Shown here: in pieces, positions 1-8,244 of the stretch
Numbering within the stretch: the stretch's first letter is position 1
Layout of the letters: every line of letters starts with the position of its first letter
Assembly (NCBI RefSeq): GCF_002906165.1
Contig: NZ_PPCN01000002.1
Location: forward strand, 1-64,000
DNA length: 64,000 nt
Direction: 5' to 3'
Source: Roseibium marinum
GTDB taxonomy: Bacteria; Pseudomonadota; Alphaproteobacteria; Rhizobiales; Stappiaceae
The notes under the pieces: generated by a model
Database searches by the model: none
Seen by the model: only the letters and a program-made list of their open reading frames with translations
What the model was told of the DNA's origin: nothing
Made by a program: the position numbers and the translations under genes

Positions 1-50
1 CGGATCAGGCTTACTTCAACGCTCTGACGCCGATGATGGTGGCGGCTTAA
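1..50 (+). CDS. C-terminal tail of an IS3-type transposase (partial)
   Basis: The frame read from base 3 gives DQAYFNALTPMMVAA and a TAA stop at 48-50. Many alphaproteobacterial IS3-family OrfB transposases end in a TPDEAYF-like string followed by a short Ala-rich tail, and this tail fits that pattern. Only the last 15 codons are in the window, so the assignment rests on a short match from memory. It would place an insertion sequence at the left flank of the dpd cluster. Confidence 0.45.
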   Translation, partial: DQAYFNALTPMMVAA

Positions 51-432
51 TCGAGGCGAAAATCCACTTAGCGAAACGCCCGAAACTGTTCAGACAAACC
101 GAGCCAACTCTTTCTGGCAACAAAAACTGATCTAGGATGATGTAATTTGGAACTGAAATACGGCTCAAATCTACCCAAAACTGCGGGCGCATGTTCTATA
201 TTTTCCACCCAGTCAGCCGCAGTTATTGCACCAGAGAATTTCCAAGCCTCACATTAACTGCTCTCTAAAAGGTTGTTGGTTTACCAAAATATTTCACATA
301 AAATATTGACAATGCGGGCATATCAGCGTAGCTCTTCGACAAAAACCGCAGAAAATTCGCGGCACTTGGCGCCTTGCCGCACGAAGCAATGTATCTAACC
401 GGTAGCCAGTGTTGCGGCACAAGGATATTTTC
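51..432. other. Intergenic region: probable IS end, then leader of the dpd operon
   Basis: No gene is seen. The first ~65 bases after the transposase stop look like the non-coding end of an IS3-family element, though the inverted repeat cannot be confirmed without the other end. The remaining ~300 bases are AT-rich and hold the promoter region for the rightward operon. Confidence 0.4.
288..334 (+). promoter_or_regulatory. Possible promoter with overlapping inverted repeat
   Basis: AATATTT (288-294) and AAATATT (301-307) form a 7-bp inverted repeat around a 6-base spacer. A consensus-like -35 element TTGACA (306-311) overlaps its right arm. Seventeen bases later is TAGCTC, a poor -10. The arrangement would suit a repressor-controlled promoter for the operon starting at 433, but the weak -10 leaves this tentative. 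Confidence 0.3.
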
Positions 433-1389
433 ATGTTCAAATTGCACGAAAATAAACTTCCGGCAAAAGCCGTTTCTGCTCTACTGGTACCTTGCACCAG
501 TCGCAAAAAGGTAATTCCAGACCAATTTTCTCGTGCAGTTTCCCTGAACAAATCCGAACAGTCTGACCTTGAAACTGCTTGGATAAAGCGGTTGGAGAAA
601 CTGCCTGAGAAATGTGAGGCACGTGAACTTTATTGCGGCCGCGGTTTCCAATTGGGCCTTCGCGCGGCCCACATATCGGGCGCTCCTCTCTATATTGTAT
701 CTGCCGGCCTTGGTCTGGTCTCGGCGGAAGCAACTGTACCCACATATGGAATTACGGTGAGCGGAAAAGGGGATGACAGCCTAGGTAATTGCATAACTGG
801 TCAATTAAACCCTGAAAATTGGTGGTCATCGGTTAGCAAAGGACCGTACTCTACGGAGATTTCCAAAGTAATTCGAAGCACAGATCATGGCCATGTCGTG
901 ATTGCCCTGAGTCAGCCTTACGCGCAGATGTTGGCGCCAAGTCTCCTCTCCCTGTCTGCTTCCGGTATTAGTCGACTACGAATTCTGGGCTCCAACCTGT
1001 CTCGGCTACTGCCACCGCGCCTTGCAGAGTGTGTAATGCCTTACGACGAACGCTTAGAGGCTATATTTCCAGGCACGCGTAGCGATTTTGCACAACGTGC
1101 ATTATTGCACTTCGTCTCTATAGGTTTGTCAGATGTGCCCTACGGCGACTTGAACGCACATCGAGAATGGGTTTCTTCAATCTTATCAGGAAAGAAGACA
1201 CCTATACGGAAGTCCCGAAATCGACTTGCCGACGAAGAAATCCTGAAACTTATCTGTCAGCACTTACCGACAAAAACCGGTGTTGGAAGGTTGCTACGCA
1301 TCCTTCGAGACGAAGAGGGGGTTGCCTGCGAACAGACTCGTTTCTCACGCCTTTATCAAAAGGTGATAAATGAAAGGACTTCTGGATGA
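433..1389 (+). CDS. YaaA/DUF6884-like protein heading the dpd operon (candidate DpdC-type enzyme)
   Basis: A 318-residue protein. The N-terminal two thirds has the layout of the YaaA/DUF6884 fold: LVPCTSRKK at residues 18-26, LYCGRGF near 67-72, SAGLGLVS at 90-97, PTYGIT at 103-108 and a later PYDERL. In the Salmonella dpd cluster DpdC, described as a DUF328/YaaA-type protein, converts preQ0 already in DNA to the 7-amido form. Position and fold make this gene the natural candidate for that step, by inference. The last ~60 residues look like an added helical, perhaps DNA-binding, tail. The ATG at 433 has AAGGAT seven bases upstream and is preferred over an upstream TTG at 409. The stop overlaps the next start by 4 bases. 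A different modification of the base is equally possible. Confidence 0.6.
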   Translation: MFKLHENKLPAKAVSALLVPCTSRKKVIPDQFSRAVSLNKSEQSDLETAWIKRLEKLPEKCEARELYCGRGFQLGLRAAHISGAPLYIVSAGLGLVSAEATVPTYGITVSGKGDDSLGNCITGQLNPENWWSSVSKGPYSTEISKVIRSTDHGHVVIALSQPYAQMLAPSLLSLSASGISRLRILGSNLSRLLPPRLAECVMPYDERLEAIFPGTRSDFAQRALLHFVSIGLSDVPYGDLNAHREWVSSILSGKKTPIRKSRNRLADEEILKLICQHLPTKTGVGRLLRILRDEEGVACEQTRFSRLYQKVINERTSG

Positions 1390-2531
1390 GTCGGCAGCGA
1401 AAGTCGTCGGTTGCGGTGCTGACAATACGCGCACTACGTACGCAACAGGCTGATGGGATAGACATCTACGCCTTTTTTGTGCCAGGGGCAGACTTATTGC
1501 GGTTTGCCGAAATTAGTCGGATACACCGGAGTTCAGACGGCTCATTACATGGATTTCAGCGCAAGCACATCCGTAACCATGTTCGTTCGATCGTCGAATT
1601 TCTGGATCAAGGAAGCGTCCTTTTTCCGAATGCCATTATCTTGGCGATCTCTCCGCAGGTAGTTTTTACCCAAAGTCGCGGCAGTAAGCCCGATGGTGAC
1701 GTAGGCACATCGCAAGCTGGAACGCTGCGCATCCCCATTTCGTCAAATGGTGCGAAAGCCGCTTGGATCGTTGATGGTCAACAGCGATCAATCGCCTTGG
1801 CTGAGGCAAAGAATAAGAGTTTTCCAGTCCCGGTGGTTGCATTTGTTTCGGAAGATCTGGCCACACATCGCGAGCAGTTCATTCTAGTAAATAAGGCCCG
1901 CCCATTACCATCCCGGTTGATCAACGAACTGCTTCCGGAGGTCGAGACACGCCTTCCACGTGACCTTGCTCCTCGTCGCATTCCGAGTGCGATTGTCCAC
2001 CTGTTGGCGACCGTTGAGGAGTCCCCATTCCGCGGATTAATCAGCAGAATATCTGATGAGTATACTGGGACTGCCGTAGTCGTTGACACTGCCCTCCTAA
2101 AGGCAGTTCGCAATAGCATCAATAGCCCACTCGGAGCACTAGCCCCTTACAAAGCCTCTTCCGCACAAGAGGCAGATTGCGCTGCGATGATAGAGGTGCT
2201 GCTGGCGTTCTGGAGAGCGGTCGCACGAGTATTTCCAGAGGCTTGGGGAAAATCGCCGACGCAAAGCAGGCTTATGCATTCCGCCGGAATTGAGGCGATG
2301 GGATATTTGATGGATCGCGTTATGGCGCGCGCACCAACAGATGGCGATCTGCACCACCACGCCGTCGAATCACTGACAAAAATTGCACCATATTGCTGCT
2401 GGACCAGTGGACGTTGGCCCGACATAGATCGCCAGTGGAGCGACATACAAAACATTAATCGAGACATCAAACTGCTATCCGAACAATTGGCGCGTCTCGA
2501 TCACACGCATTCAATGTCAAAGGTCGTATAA
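1386..2531 (+). CDS. dpdB: DpdB-type DGQQR protein, first paralogue
   Basis: A 381-residue protein with GFQRKHI (56-62) and the signature DGQQR (130-134), followed by QFILVNKARPLP and RLMHSAGIEAMGYLMD blocks. These are hallmarks of the DndB/DpdB DGQHR family, whose ParB-like fold partners DpdA. In Salmonella, DpdA and DpdB together are enough to place preQ0 in DNA. The same blocks recur in the protein encoded at 3817-4902, so the cluster holds two divergent paralogues on either side of dpdA. The start overlaps the preceding gene (ATGA) and the stop shares a base with the dpdA start (TAATG), so translation is coupled. Which copy corresponds to the single DpdB of other clusters cannot be told by reading. 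Confidence 0.75.
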   Translation: MSRQRKSSVAVLTIRALRTQQADGIDIYAFFVPGADLLRFAEISRIHRSSDGSLHGFQRKHIRNHVRSIVEFLDQGSVLFPNAIILAISPQVVFTQSRGSKPDGDVGTSQAGTLRIPISSNGAKAAWIVDGQQRSIALAEAKNKSFPVPVVAFVSEDLATHREQFILVNKARPLPSRLINELLPEVETRLPRDLAPRRIPSAIVHLLATVEESPFRGLISRISDEYTGTAVVVDTALLKAVRNSINSPLGALAPYKASSAQEADCAAMIEVLLAFWRAVARVFPEAWGKSPTQSRLMHSAGIEAMGYLMDRVMARAPTDGDLHHHAVESLTKIAPYCCWTSGRWPDIDRQWSDIQNINRDIKLLSEQLARLDHTHSMSKVV

Positions 2532-3820
2532 TGAAGTTTGTGTTCGCCGATAGTCTAGATTTCGTGGATCCGACTTACGACTTCATTGCCGATCGCAACG
2601 GTGCAGGACGTGCTATTTATCGCGACGATCAGTTTCCTCATGAATTTTTGAGCCAAGCACCATATGACGGCATCCTTGTCTCTCGCGGCATCGTTGGGGA
2701 TGCACTGATCACTGGAAAGTACACCGAAGCCCAACTGATGCGGTTCAGGCGGGAAGGAGCCAGACAATTTCTTCGCTTCCCTGTAGAGCGGTTTCCAGAC
2801 AGCATGATGATGGGAGATTGCGGAGCGTTTACGTATCGCAATATGACAGAACCGCCGTACCAAGCTTCAGACACTGTGGAATTTTATGGAGACGGTGGTT
2901 TTACGCATGGCTGTTCACCAGATCACCTTATTTTCGATTTTGACCAACCAGATAAGGAACGGCTGGAAGATGAAGTTCCTGAAGACATACGCTCGCGGTT
3001 CGCAATTACCCTACAAAACGCCGCGGAATTCAAAATAGAGTCAAAAAAACTTGGCAAAAACTTCGTCCCAATGGGTGTTGTTCAAGGCTGGTCCGGTCCA
3101 AGTATGGCCAAGGCGGCAGATAACCTAGTTAAAATGGGTTATGATTATCTTGCAATAGGCGGCACCGTCCCACTCAAAATCGAGCAAATAAGGCGTGTGC
3201 TTGCGGCTATTCGAGAAGTTATTCCTTCCAATATTCGTCTACATTTACTTGGATTCGGCAAAATTGAAAACTTAGCCGACTTGGAGAAATACGGCGTCAG
3301 TAGCTTCGACACAACCTCACCACTAGTTCGTGCGTTTAAAGATGCGCGGAAGAATTATTGGATGAGAAACGCCGATGGAGAACTTTCCTACTACACCGCA
3401 ATTAGAATTCCTCAAGCCACCGAAAACAACAAACTTAAAAACAAGGCTCAACAAGGTCTCCTAAACCAAGAAGAAATTCGTCTGCTTGAGGCCACCGCAC
3501 TTGATGGTGTCCGGCGACTCGATAGTGGGGAGATTGATATCGACCAAGCGCTAGATGCCGTGATGGTGTATTGGGACAAGCTCAACTGGGACGATGAGAC
3601 TTCTCCAACAAGGCGCGCTCAGGTACTCGAGCGTCAGCGCAAAATCTATCAGCGCACACTTGAAGATCGTCCGTGGGAGTCATGTGATTGCCGAGTATGC
3701 CGAGAGGGCGGTGTTGAAGCACTGATTTTCAGAAATTCAAATCGAAACAAAAGGCGCGGCATGCACAATTTGCATGTCTTTCATCGTCATTTGCAGCATT
3801 TTAAAGCGAGTCTAGCATGA
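2531..3820 (+). CDS. dpdA: DpdA, DNA-directed tRNA-guanine-transglycosylase-like enzyme
   Basis: A 429-residue TGT-fold protein expected to swap guanine in DNA for preQ0. MGDCGAF (94-100) holds the first catalytic aspartate; AIGGTVPLK (208-216) and HLLGFGK (238-244) match the substrate pocket of the family; SFDTTSPL (258-265) contains the presumed nucleophile Asp260. The C-terminus carries CDCRVC (Cys385, 387, 390) and histidines at 412-420, matching the C-x-C-x2-C...H zinc site of TGT. An insertion between 100 and 180 and the low similarity to housekeeping Tgt argue for DpdA. It sits between two dpdB-type genes and directly upstream of preQ0 synthesis genes, which supports the role. The stop overlaps the next ATG by 4 bases. 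Confidence 0.88.
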   Translation: MKFVFADSLDFVDPTYDFIADRNGAGRAIYRDDQFPHEFLSQAPYDGILVSRGIVGDALITGKYTEAQLMRFRREGARQFLRFPVERFPDSMMMGDCGAFTYRNMTEPPYQASDTVEFYGDGGFTHGCSPDHLIFDFDQPDKERLEDEVPEDIRSRFAITLQNAAEFKIESKKLGKNFVPMGVVQGWSGPSMAKAADNLVKMGYDYLAIGGTVPLKIEQIRRVLAAIREVIPSNIRLHLLGFGKIENLADLEKYGVSSFDTTSPLVRAFKDARKNYWMRNADGELSYYTAIRIPQATENNKLKNKAQQGLLNQEEIRLLEATALDGVRRLDSGEIDIDQALDAVMVYWDKLNWDDETSPTRRAQVLERQRKIYQRTLEDRPWESCDCRVCREGGVEALIFRNSNRNKRRGMHNLHVFHRHLQHFKASLA

Positions 3821-4902
3821 ATACACCCCAGTTATTGCGCTTTGATGTATTGGTCCCGCGCCAAAGCGACGGGTTGCCGGTTTTTACATTCGCTGCACGT
3901 GCTAAAGACGTTGAACGCTTTGCTCGGATAGAACGCGCCGGCCGTGACGATGCTGGAACATTGCGTGGTTTTCAACGTCCTCAGATTGCAAGTCATATTC
4001 GAGAAATTCGTGACTATCTTGAAAAGCCGAATGCAATCTTGCCCAATCCGATTATCGTTGCCTTCACAAAGTCAGCAACTCTGGAAATGACCAACAAAGA
4101 AGGTCGGCATGGTCATTTGACTGTCGACGTGTCGAACGGAGCACCAGGGTGGATTGTCGATGGACAGCAAAGATTTACCGCACTGAACGAGATACCGGAT
4201 CGAGATTTTGAAGTTCTTGTATCCGGTTTCATCTGCGACTGTCTCGAGGAACTTCAAAAACAATTCATTCTCATAAACAACACGAGACCACTTCCAAAAG
4301 CGCTGGTGTATGAGTTGCTACCGCAGGTGAGCGACCTGCCACCACGAATGTCAAACCGCAGCCAAGCTGCGTTGATGACTGAAGCGTTGAACTATCGAGA
4401 AGGCTCCGCCTTGCGCGGTATGATCCGCCAGCAAACAAATCCCAAGGGAGTAATTCGCGATACAGTTTTGCAACGTGTGCTGATGAATTCGTTAAGTGAC
4501 GGGGCACTGCGCCTCTACGCCGATGATAACAATTTGCTCTTGGAGCGAGGCGTCAATCTCATCAGCGAATACTTTCATGCTGTGAGGTATGTCTTTGCTG
4601 AAGACTGGGAAGATAAGACACCGAAGTCTTCGCGCTTGCTACATGGAGCAGGAATTATCGCAATGGGCTACGTCATGGAAGCCTTGCATATTTCCACAGG
4701 TGCAGAAGATCGAGACTCATTCGCTCAAGGCTTGCGGCACCTGAAAGGTCGCACTGCTTGGAGTTCCGGAGAATGGGTCTTTGGGAACGAACGTCGTCGC
4801 TGGAATGGCTTGCAGAATGTTCCTGCTGACGTGAGACAGTTATCTTTGCACCTGGTTCAAGAACTGAGACGAGCGTTGCCACGAAATCCGGAGGTCCTGT
4901 GA
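3817..4902 (+). CDS. dpdB: DpdB-type DGQQR protein, second paralogue
   Basis: A 361-residue protein with GFQRPQI (51-57), GWIVDGQQR (111-119), QFILINNTRPLP and RLLHGAGIIAMGYVME. It is colinear with the protein encoded at 1386-2531 and shares its C-terminal WSSG.W...W..LQN pattern, but is divergent elsewhere. Family knowledge says DpdB uses ATP and works with DpdA. Two copies flanking dpdA suggest a heteromeric partner, different target specificity, or one copy kept for regulation. The start overlaps dpdA (ATGA); the GTG of queE follows 4 bases after the stop. A simple recent duplication is ruled out by the low identity. Confidence 0.75.
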   Translation: MNTPQLLRFDVLVPRQSDGLPVFTFAARAKDVERFARIERAGRDDAGTLRGFQRPQIASHIREIRDYLEKPNAILPNPIIVAFTKSATLEMTNKEGRHGHLTVDVSNGAPGWIVDGQQRFTALNEIPDRDFEVLVSGFICDCLEELQKQFILINNTRPLPKALVYELLPQVSDLPPRMSNRSQAALMTEALNYREGSALRGMIRQQTNPKGVIRDTVLQRVLMNSLSDGALRLYADDNNLLLERGVNLISEYFHAVRYVFAEDWEDKTPKSSRLLHGAGIIAMGYVMEALHISTGAEDRDSFAQGLRHLKGRTAWSSGEWVFGNERRRWNGLQNVPADVRQLSLHLVQELRRALPRNPEVL

Positions 4903-4906
4903 AGCA

Positions 4907-5542
4907 GTGACCTATTCGGTAAAAGAAATCTTTTACACCCTACAGGGCGAAGGCTCCAACGCTGGTCGAGCAGCCGTTTTTTGCCGGTTTGCAGGCTGCA
5001 ATTTGTGGTCAGGACGAGAGGCTGACCGAGCGAGCGCCATCTGCCAGTTCTGCGACACCGACTTTGTCGGTGTCGATGGCGATGGAGGGGGGCGTTTTGC
5101 CACCGCGAACCAACTTGCCGCTTCGATTGCCGCAAAATGGGTTCCCACACAGAATTGCCGACGTTTTGTGGTGTTGACCGGGGGAGAACCCTTGCTCCAG
5201 GTGGATGCGCTACTGATCGCAGCCTTGCATGAAGAAGGGTTTGAAATCGCGGTAGAAACAAACGGTACAGTAAACCCGCCGGAAGGTATCGATTGGATCT
5301 GCGTAAGCCCAAAAGCGGGAACGTCCTTAACACTGAATTACGGCAATGAACTCAAACTCGTTTTTCCTCAGACGGGTGTCGAACCTGAGTTGTTTGAGGC
5401 GCTATCCTTCGAGAATTTCCTTCTCCAACCTATGGACGGTCCAAATCTCAGTGAGAACACCCAGGCCGCGATTGCCTATTGTCTGGCAAATCCAAGATGG
5501 CAACTCAGCCTTCAGACACATAAGCAGATAGGAATCCCATGA
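4907..5542 (+). CDS. queE: 7-carboxy-7-deazaguanine synthase QueE
   Basis: A 211-residue radical-SAM enzyme that turns 6-carboxytetrahydropterin into 7-carboxy-7-deazaguanine. The N-terminus has the family opening EIFYTLQGEG and FAGCNLW. The cluster cysteines Cys31, Cys46 and Cys49 have the QueE-specific C-x14-C-x2-C spacing instead of the usual CxxxCxxC. LTGGEPLLQ and VETNGT motifs follow. The start is a GTG at 4907 with GGAGG about 12 bases upstream, inside the end of the preceding gene. The stop overlaps queD as ATGA. Its presence inside the island, with queD and queC, gives the modification system its own preQ0 supply. Confidence 0.95.
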   Translation: MTYSVKEIFYTLQGEGSNAGRAAVFCRFAGCNLWSGREADRASAICQFCDTDFVGVDGDGGGRFATANQLAASIAAKWVPTQNCRRFVVLTGGEPLLQVDALLIAALHEEGFEIAVETNGTVNPPEGIDWICVSPKAGTSLTLNYGNELKLVFPQTGVEPELFEALSFENFLLQPMDGPNLSENTQAAIAYCLANPRWQLSLQTHKQIGIP

Positions 5543-5892
5543 AAATTACTCAAGCATTCACTTTTGAGTCAGCTCACCGCCTGCCTCATGTGCCCGAGAC
5601 TCACAAATGCCATCGAATGCACGGACATTCGTATAGGGTTGAATTGCAACTTGAAGGACCAGTTGACCCCCACACTGGCTTTGTTATCGACTTCTTCGAA
5701 GTAGAGGCCATATTTGGCCCGTTGCTCACACAACTTGATCATCATTGCCTCAACGAAATTGAAGGGCTTGAAAACCCGACAGCGGAGAACATTGCAGTCT
5801 GGATTTGGGAACGAATCAAGCCAAACTTACCTCAGACCAGTTCGGTAAAAGTCTTTGAAACGCCTCACTGCTGGGCCGAATACGAAGGATAA
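5539..5892 (+). CDS. queD: 6-carboxytetrahydropterin synthase QueD
   Basis: A 117-residue member of the PTPS/QueD family that makes 6-carboxytetrahydropterin from dihydroneopterin triphosphate. Zinc-binding histidines are visible in FESAHRLP (9-16) and CHRMHGHSY (24-32), with the catalytic Cys24 (CxxxHGH). LDHHCLNE and PTAENIAVW complete the signature. Length is normal. It overlaps queE by 4 bases and is 12 bases from queC. No folE (the first step, GTP cyclohydrolase I) is in the window, so that step must come from the host. Confidence 0.95.
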   Translation: MKITQAFTFESAHRLPHVPETHKCHRMHGHSYRVELQLEGPVDPHTGFVIDFFEVEAIFGPLLTQLDHHCLNEIEGLENPTAENIAVWIWERIKPNLPQTSSVKVFETPHCWAEYEG

Positions 5893-5904
5893 TCGGGTGG
5901 ACCA

Positions 5905-6627
5905 ATGAACGAAGGAGATGCGATCGTACTCTTTTCGGGCGGTCAAGATTCGACCACCTGTCTAGCTTGGGCGCTTGAACGTTTCGAACGGATTGAAACG
6001 GTCGGTTTCGATTATGGCCAGCGCCATCGCATAGAACTTGATACGCGTCCAGTTATCCTAGAGGCCGTTCGAAACGGCTTTCCTCGCTGGGCCAGCAAAC
6101 TGGGAGTTGATCATATGATCGATCTCTCTGTACTTGGACAGGTAAGCGAGACATCTCTAACGCGTGACGTAGAGATATCAATGCAGCAAAACGGGTTGCC
6201 AAACACCTTCGTACCTGGCCGAAATCTTCTTTTTATGACTTTCGCGGCAACCATCGCATATCGAAGAGGCGCAAAACATATTGTCACTGGAGTCTGCGAA
6301 ACTGACTTTTCAGGCTATCCAGACTGCCGTGACGACACGATGAAAGCCCTACAACTGGCCCTCAACCTTGGAATGGATACGCGTTTCGTAATCCACACAC
6401 CACTGATGTGGATCGACAAAGCCGAGACGTGGCGCCTTTCTCGCGACCTTGGTGGTGACGCACTTGTCGATCTGATCCGTGAGGAGAGCCATACTTGCTA
6501 CCAGGGCGATCGGACTCCACACGAGTGGGGACGCGGATGCGGCACATGTCCAGCCTGTGATCTGCGCGCCAAAGGATATCTGCGATTTAAGGGCGAACCA
6601 TCATCGGAAGCGAGGGATCCGAAATGA
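5905..6627 (+). CDS. queC: 7-cyano-7-deazaguanine (preQ0) synthase QueC
   Basis: A 240-residue ATP-dependent enzyme that converts 7-carboxy-7-deazaguanine with ammonia to preQ0. The PP-loop SGGQDSTTC lies at residues 11-19. FVPGRN (102-107) and the zinc cysteines Cys198, Cys212, Cys215 and Cys218 (CYQGD...CGTCPAC) are intact. This is the last step of preQ0 synthesis and supplies the base used by DpdA. The ATG at 5905 has a GGTGG upstream; the stop overlaps the next gene by 4 bases. Nothing suggests decay. Confidence 0.95.
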   Translation: MNEGDAIVLFSGGQDSTTCLAWALERFERIETVGFDYGQRHRIELDTRPVILEAVRNGFPRWASKLGVDHMIDLSVLGQVSETSLTRDVEISMQQNGLPNTFVPGRNLLFMTFAATIAYRRGAKHIVTGVCETDFSGYPDCRDDTMKALQLALNLGMDTRFVIHTPLMWIDKAETWRLSRDLGGDALVDLIREESHTCYQGDRTPHEWGRGCGTCPACDLRAKGYLRFKGEPSSEARDPK

Positions 6628-7190
6628 CTGAGTTGGAACGCAAACGCAAATTGGAAGGATTCGCCTTCTTTCTAGGTTTCGCAGGATCGATCCCGCTCTC
6701 CAATTGGTTGATTGGCAATGTCGGAACAACTTGTATCCCCGACGGTCCATGTTTGATACCGGTCGCGCCCGGACTGGAAGCTCCGAGCGGAGTGTTGACA
6801 GTTGGTCTCGCCCTGACTTTACGTGATCTTGTGCAACGTAGGCTCGGCCTTAACTGGTCCGTTGCAGCAATTGCTGTAGGGGCGTTGCTATCGGCAAGTT
6901 TCGCACCTCCAGCACTCGTGATCGCATCGACAGTTGCGTTTCTTCTATCTGAGTTCGCCGATTTAGCAGTCTATACGCCTTTGCAGCGGAGACGGTTTGT
7001 AAGCGCTGTCATCGCCAGTGGCATAGTGGGTCTCATCGTCGATAGCATAGTTTTTCTTTGGGTCGCGTTCGGTAGTCTGGACTTCCTGGGAGGGCAGGTT
7101 GTTGGCAAAACGTGGTTGATACTAGCCTCGTTACCAGTTTTGGTATGGCTAAGGTCCCGCGATCGTCGCCTTGGAATTCTGCCCGTCTAA
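6624..7190 (+). CDS. VUT/YhhQ-type membrane transporter, probable queuosine-precursor uptake
   Basis: A 188-residue integral membrane protein with about five or six hydrophobic helices. The segment [11 protein letters not shown] (67-77) and the later [15 protein letters not shown] followed by a [10 protein letters not shown] helix match the VUT/YhhQ family of queuosine-precursor transporters. E. coli YhhQ imports preQ0 and preQ1. Its place as the last gene of the operon, overlapping queC by 4 bases, supports preQ0 or a related deazaguanine as substrate. The island thus combines synthesis and salvage. A role in export or signalling cannot be excluded. Confidence 0.72.
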   Translation: MTELERKRKLEGFAFFLGFAGSIPLSNWLIGNVGTTCIPDGPCLIPVAPGLEAPSGVLTVGLALTLRDLVQRRLGLNWSVAAIAVGALLSASFAPPALVIASTVAFLLSEFADLAVYTPLQRRRFVSAVIASGIVGLIVDSIVFLWVAFGSLDFLGGQVVGKTWLILASLPVLVWLRSRDRRLGILPV

Positions 7191-7191
7191 A

Positions 7192-7207
7192 CAATTCTCA
7201 GACAACA
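7192..7207 (+). repeat. 16-base direct repeat, left copy (partner at 25227-25242)
   Basis: CAATTCTCAGACAACA begins two bases after the transporter stop and recurs exactly, in the same orientation, at 25227-25242. The two copies enclose the membrane/HAD pair, dpdFGH and the helicase-nuclease genes, and exclude the base-synthesis operon. A 16-base repeat could arise by chance in 64 kb, so only its position makes it notable. Confidence 0.5.
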
Positions 7208-7245
7208 GTGACAAAAATTAGAGTTTCAAAAGCATCACGAACTGA

Positions 7246-8244
7246 ATGCATTATTACAAAAAGACATCGTATTTAGGGAGTTCGACATTGACCAGGACAA
7301 CAAAACAAAATCTATCCGGTTTAAGGGCAATATATTACGCGTTCGTGGCACGAGATATCGAGTATTTTCCACGCCTATCGTCGGATAAAGGTGTGCAAAC
7401 GCTCGCAAGTGATAAGATTATCGAAGAAATTCAACAAAAAACGAAAAACCTACCCCAAGAGTTCTCGGGGAACAGGCTGGATGAAGCGCTAAAACTTGGA
7501 AGAGAATCTCTCGATGAAGTGAAGGAGATAACAGAGTATCAAGATCAAAAAGCAACAAGACTCTTGATTATTACTTCTTTTTTAAGTGCGCTCTCGGGCA
7601 TGCTATTCAGTCGCTTTGCCCAAGCTTACCAAGTACCTAATTCAATCTATGTTTTTGATATTTCAGCACTGCTCATTGCTTCTGGATATCTAATTTTTTT
7701 ATTGTTCGTTCTAAGTGCAATCAGCGGTGCGCTAGTGATTTTCCATGCTACGCGTACGCGTTTCAAGTTTCCAAATGCTGATCCAAGCAAACCCGAAACG
7801 CAACTGCAGGCCCCAAGGTCTCAATTGTTCTTTCCTGCAATCATCAGCGTCCGTCCATCCGCATGGGCCGAATCGTTTTTCGACCCGTCGCCAAAATCTT
7901 TGGACACGAGCTTGACTGAAAATATTGGCGCTAAATACCTAAGAAATTACATTGCAGAAACGTATCTAGTCGCGGCAAAAACTGCGGATAAAGTTCGCTA
8001 TCTCGAACCGGCACAAAACATCTTAGCTTTTTCGCTTCGTTGCCTACTTGTTTGGTTGATCTTACTTGGATTTATTCATGCTTTTATCGCGCCGACATCA
8101 CATTTATCTTCGCAATCACCTGTTTCGGAGCGTGCAGTGCCCATTCAAGCTTCAGAAAATACATTACCTAAACTTCCCACTGCTACGCTCGATCACAATG
8201 TAAATGGCAGCGACTCTGCTGAAACCCTTGAGGGAGACCAGTGA
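7246..8244 (+). CDS. Membrane protein of unknown function, Pycsar/SLATT-effector-like layout
   Basis: A 332-residue protein. The soluble N-terminus ends in a charged helix EVKEITEYQDQKATRLL (91-107) that runs into a first membrane helix (about 106-125). A second hydrophobic block (about 138-168) follows, then a soluble region and a last helix (about 268-292) preceded by a basic, Ala-rich stretch. The 'YxDQKAxRLL' entry into the first helix and the late helical-pair layout resemble PycTM/SLATT effector domains of anti-phage signalling systems, but no firm family is recognised. It overlaps the HAD hydrolase gene (GTGA), so the two are a unit. No cyclase is adjacent. The GC is low (about 45% by eye). 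The ATG at 7246 has only a weak ribosome site. Confidence 0.5.
   Translation: MHYYKKTSYLGSSTLTRTTKQNLSGLRAIYYAFVARDIEYFPRLSSDKGVQTLASDKIIEEIQQKTKNLPQEFSGNRLDEALKLGRESLDEVKEITEYQDQKATRLLIITSFLSALSGMLFSRFAQAYQVPNSIYVFDISALLIASGYLIFLLFVLSAISGALVIFHATRTRFKFPNADPSKPETQLQAPRSQLFFPAIISVRPSAWAESFFDPSPKSLDTSLTENIGAKYLRNYIAETYLVAAKTADKVRYLEPAQNILAFSLRCLLVWLILLGFIHAFIAPTSHLSSQSPVSERAVPIQASENTLPKLPTATLDHNVNGSDSAETLEGDQ

Noticed and set aside
4890..4910. A preQ1-type riboswitch ahead of the que genes
   Set aside because: The genes are separated by only 4 bases and overlap; there is no room for an aptamer, and the 433 leader shows no preQ1-like pseudoknot pattern.
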